In this document: in pieces, positions 62,024-64,000 of the stretch
Numbering within the stretch: position 1 is the stretch's first letter
Layout of the letters: every line of letters starts with the position of its first letter
DNA from: an uncultured Roseobacter sp.
Lineage (GTDB): Bacteria; Pseudomonadota; Alphaproteobacteria; Rhodobacterales; Rhodobacteraceae
Assembly (NCBI RefSeq): GCF_947491795.1
Contig: NZ_CANLKW010000003.1
Coordinates: forward strand, 1 to 64,000
DNA length: 64,000 nucleotides
Direction of reading: 5' to 3'
Notes under the pieces: model-generated
What the model was told of the DNA's origin: nothing
What the model saw: the letters and a program-made list of their open reading frames with translations, nothing else
The model's database searches: none
Translations under genes and position numbers: made by a program

Positions 62024-63066
62024 GCGGCCGTTTGCGGGTAAACCCGCAGGGTATCTGCAGGCAAATGCACAAGAGTTTTCTCACCCGCCATCAAATCCAT
62101 CCCATCAGTTCCCGCATGTTCCGCAATCATCGGGCCAATGTCTGATCTCAGATGGTATTCCTTCACCGGGCCAAGGTCCCGCACGAAGCTGATTTCTGCA
62201 TCAATGCAGTTCTGTCCCGGCTCGGTCACGAGACAGATACTTTCGGGCCGGATCGCCAGCCGCACGGGGCTGCCTGCCGCAAAATTGGCGGATATATCTA
62301 AGGCAAGTTTGCCAATCTGCACGCTGCCGTCACTATAGACGCCGTCAAAGAAATTCGCCTTGCCGATGAAATCCGCAACAAAGGAATTTGCCGGTCTGTG
62401 ATAGATTTGCTTCGGCGGTGCGACCTGTTCGACCCGCCCGTTCGACATAACGACAATGGTGTCGGCCATTGTCATCGCTTCGCGCTGGTCATGAGTGACG
62501 ACGATAGTCGTAATCCCCAGACGCTGCTGTAAAAGGCGCAATTCGACCTGCATCTCTTCACGCAGTTTGGCATCGAGGGCGGACATCGGCTCGTCCAGCA
62601 AAAACACCTTCGGTTCCTGTGCCAAAGCGCGTGCGATCGCGACGCGCTGGCGTTGCCCGCCAGAAAGCTCACCGATGCGCCTGTCCCCAAAACTGCTCAG
62701 TTGCACAGTGTCCAGCAGGGTTTGGGCCTTTTCCAACGCCTCTGGTTTCGCCGTGCCACCAATAATGAGCGAATAGGCGACATTTTCGCGGACCGTGTAA
62801 TGAGGGAACAAAGCAAAGCTCTGGAAAACCATGCCAAACTTGCGTTTGTGAGCGGGGAGATCTGTAATGTCCTCGTGTCCCAGACGGATCGTTCCCCGCG
62901 TTGGGTTTTCCAGCCCCGCAAGCATACGCAAGAGCGTTGTCTTTCCACAGCCTGAGGGTCCCAGCAACGCGGTCAGCTGGCCTTCAGCAAAGGTAAGATC
63001 AGTCGTTTCAACGGCACGGGTGCTTCCAAAAGATTTGGAAACACCCGACAGGATCAGGTCTGGCAT
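62020..63066 (-). CDS. ABC transporter ATPase, PotA-like
   Basis: 348 aa. Walker A is GPSGCGKT, the Q-loop VFQSFALFPHY, the signature LSGGQRQR, Walker B VFLLDEP, the H-loop VTHDQREAMT, and a C-terminal TOBE domain. It lies 6 nt after the binding-protein gene. Confidence 0.92.
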   Translation of the reverse strand: MPDLILSGVSKSFGSTRAVETTDLTFAEGQLTALLGPSGCGKTTLLRMLAGLENPTRGTIRLGHEDITDLPAHKRKFGMVFQSFALFPHYTVRENVAYSLIIGGTAKPEALEKAQTLLDTVQLSSFGDRRIGELSGGQRQRVAIARALAQEPKVFLLDEPMSALDAKLREEMQVELRLLQQRLGITTIVVTHDQREAMTMADTIVVMSNGRVEQVAPPKQIYHRPANSFVADFIGKANFFDGVYSDGSVQIGKLALDISANFAAGSPVRLAIRPESICLVTEPGQNCIDAEISFVRDLGPVKEYHLRSDIGPMIAEHAGTDGMDLMAGEKTLVHLPADTLRVYPQTAA

Positions 63067-63072
63067 GAGCGA

Positions 63073-64000
63073 TTAGGACTCCGCCAGCATCTTGTCCCAG
63101 CTTTCCTTGATAAAGGTTTCGTTGTCGAGATACGCCTCATAGGCCGGTTTGATGGATGGGGAGCCAGATACAAAGGCAAACTCTTCATCCGTAAGATCGG
63201 TCATTGCCTTGTCGACCAGAGGTGCGGTTCCGATTTTCCGGCTCATCAAGGCCTGCGTGGCAGGGTCAGAAGAGAAGTTCATGAACTCAGCCGCTTCGGC
63301 AGACTTTTCGGATCCGGTCGTCAGGCACCAAGAGCCGTAGTCCTGTAAATTGCCCTCTTTAGGGAAGGTCGCCTTGATCGGGAAGCCATCCGCCGCCATC
63401 AGGTTTGCGACATCCAGATAGTATTGACCGCCAATCACATCGCCGTTCTTCATGCCCTGTTCCATCTGGCTTTCTGCGTTCCACCACAGGGTCACGTTCG
63501 GCTTGAGTTCGCGGATTTTGTCCAGGATGGCCAGAATACCTTCGTTGGACATCATCGTCTCTTCACCATCAAAGAAGGTGGCCGCGGTGATATCCAGGAG
63601 GCCGGAGGAATGGACATTGCTCAGGCCAAGGGAGGCTTCAAACTTTTCGGTGTCCCAGAACTCCGTCCAGCTTCCGGGAGTTTCAACCTCGTTTGGATTG
63701 ATCACCATAGACGTGAACCACGACATCGCGCCAACGCCCTGGGGACCTTCGGGACCGTCGAACACGAAATAGCTGTCCAGATTTTCAGCCTTTGGAATAG
63801 CGGAGATATCCAATGGTGCGATCAACCCTCCGATACGGCTGGCTTTGATCATCGAATCCCGGCCATAAAGCGAAATATCCGTCGGGATACTCCCCGCCGG
63901 AACAGCCTGCTGCATAGTCACCAACCAGTCTGCAGAATTTGGCTGGGTGACACTTTCTACTGTGATACCGGTTGCGGCAGTGAATTCGGGATAGACGAAT
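63073..64000 (-). CDS. ABC binding protein, PotD-like (5' end outside the window)
   Basis: Partial: 309 codons are present and the frame is open to the right edge. The visible part has FTAATGITVESVTQPNSAD, then GPQGVGAMSWFTSMVIN, then GVIGGQYYLDVANLMAADGF as GDVIGGQYYLDVANLMAADG, and SEKSAEAAEFMNFSSDPATQ, matching type-2 (PotD/AfuA-like) binding proteins. Signal peptide and start lie beyond 64000. First known gene of the leftward operon ending at 58878. Confidence 0.85.
   Translation of the reverse strand, partial: FVYPEFTAATGITVESVTQPNSADWLVTMQQAVPAGSIPTDISLYGRDSMIKASRIGGLIAPLDISAIPKAENLDSYFVFDGPEGPQGVGAMSWFTSMVINPNEVETPGSWTEFWDTEKFEASLGLSNVHSSGLLDITAATFFDGEETMMSNEGILAILDKIRELKPNVTLWWNAESQMEQGMKNGDVIGGQYYLDVANLMAADGFPIKATFPKEGNLQDYGSWCLTTGSEKSAEAAEFMNFSSDPATQALMSRKIGTAPLVDKAMTDLTDEEFAFVSGSPSIKPAYEAYLDNETFIKESWDKMLAES

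Noticed and set aside
1..64000. CRISPR arrays, tRNA or rRNA genes, phage structural genes
   Set aside because: No spaced identical short repeats, no cloverleaf-like sequence with a CCA end, and no phage genes were seen.

Overview
The window looks like chromosomal (or chromid) DNA of an alphaproteobacterium, most likely a marine Rhodobacterales (Roseobacter-group) species. The basis is moderate GC content, frequent GTG and TTG starts, operons joined by ATGA/TGATG overlaps, twin-arginine binding proteins, and a dense mix of DctPQM, Pot-type and NitT/TauT transporters with IS3-type elements. No rRNA, tRNA, CRISPR array or replication origin was seen. All assignments come from reading motifs; no database search was run.

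Region 1 (1-620) is the decayed 3' end of an IS3-family element. Region 2 (700-18154) is the least explained part. A minus-strand arm (7589 to 700) encodes four exported proteins: two small disulfide-type proteins, a FlgO/CsgG-like protein and a 1586-aa protein with two peptidoglycan-binding domains. A plus-strand arm (7820 to 17436) encodes a single-span membrane protein, two AAA+ ATPases of the CbbX/SpoVK/EccA type (one with a degenerate Walker B), a repeat-rich membrane-anchored periplasmic protein, a VirD4/TraD-like membrane ATPase, a 41-aa membrane peptide, three soluble unknowns (one resembling a polymorphic-toxin effector domain), and two more exported proteins related to those of the minus arm. 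The two arms share protein families, so I read them as one envelope-spanning machine. Its outline resembles a secretion apparatus with a pump ATPase, an AAA+ chaperone and envelope factors, but relaxase, VirB4 and pilus genes are absent. I do not recognise it as a named system.

Region 3 (18258-21271) is a scar zone. It holds one IS3-family element that is probably dead, a truncated MFS transporter, a terminator-like hairpin, a roughly 157-nt repeat (second copy at 44745-44902), and a junction where an RpiR-type regulator and an ABC ATPase have both lost their N-termini.

Region 4 (21264-44488) is a nitrogen-compound catabolic island on the plus strand, except for one inverted gene. It contains a NitT/TauT-type ABC transporter, two TRZ/ATZ-type amidohydrolases, a GntR regulator, a Pot-type ABC transporter, two PuuE-like allantoinase-type hydrolases, an amidase, a D-hydantoinase/dihydropyrimidinase, two Asp/Glu-racemase-fold proteins that lack the usual cysteines, an arylmalonate-decarboxylase/maleate-isomerase-like protein, a TRAP transporter and an M20 N-carbamoyl/allantoate amidohydrolase. 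Together these import cyclic or linear amides (hydantoins, pyrimidines, ureides) and open their rings to release ammonia and carbon skeletons.

Region 5 (45516-64000) extends the theme. It has an amidase, then a minus-strand Dpp-type transporter operon ending in allophanate hydrolase (AtzF-like) and a RidA-family protein, with a divergent LysR gene. Next come a small cupin, a metallo-beta-lactamase-fold hydrolase, a ureohydrolase overlapping a DUF917 gene, and a minus-strand Pot-type transporter operon ending in an isochorismatase-type amidohydrolase and an unknown protein. The last gene (Pot-type binding protein) runs off the right edge.
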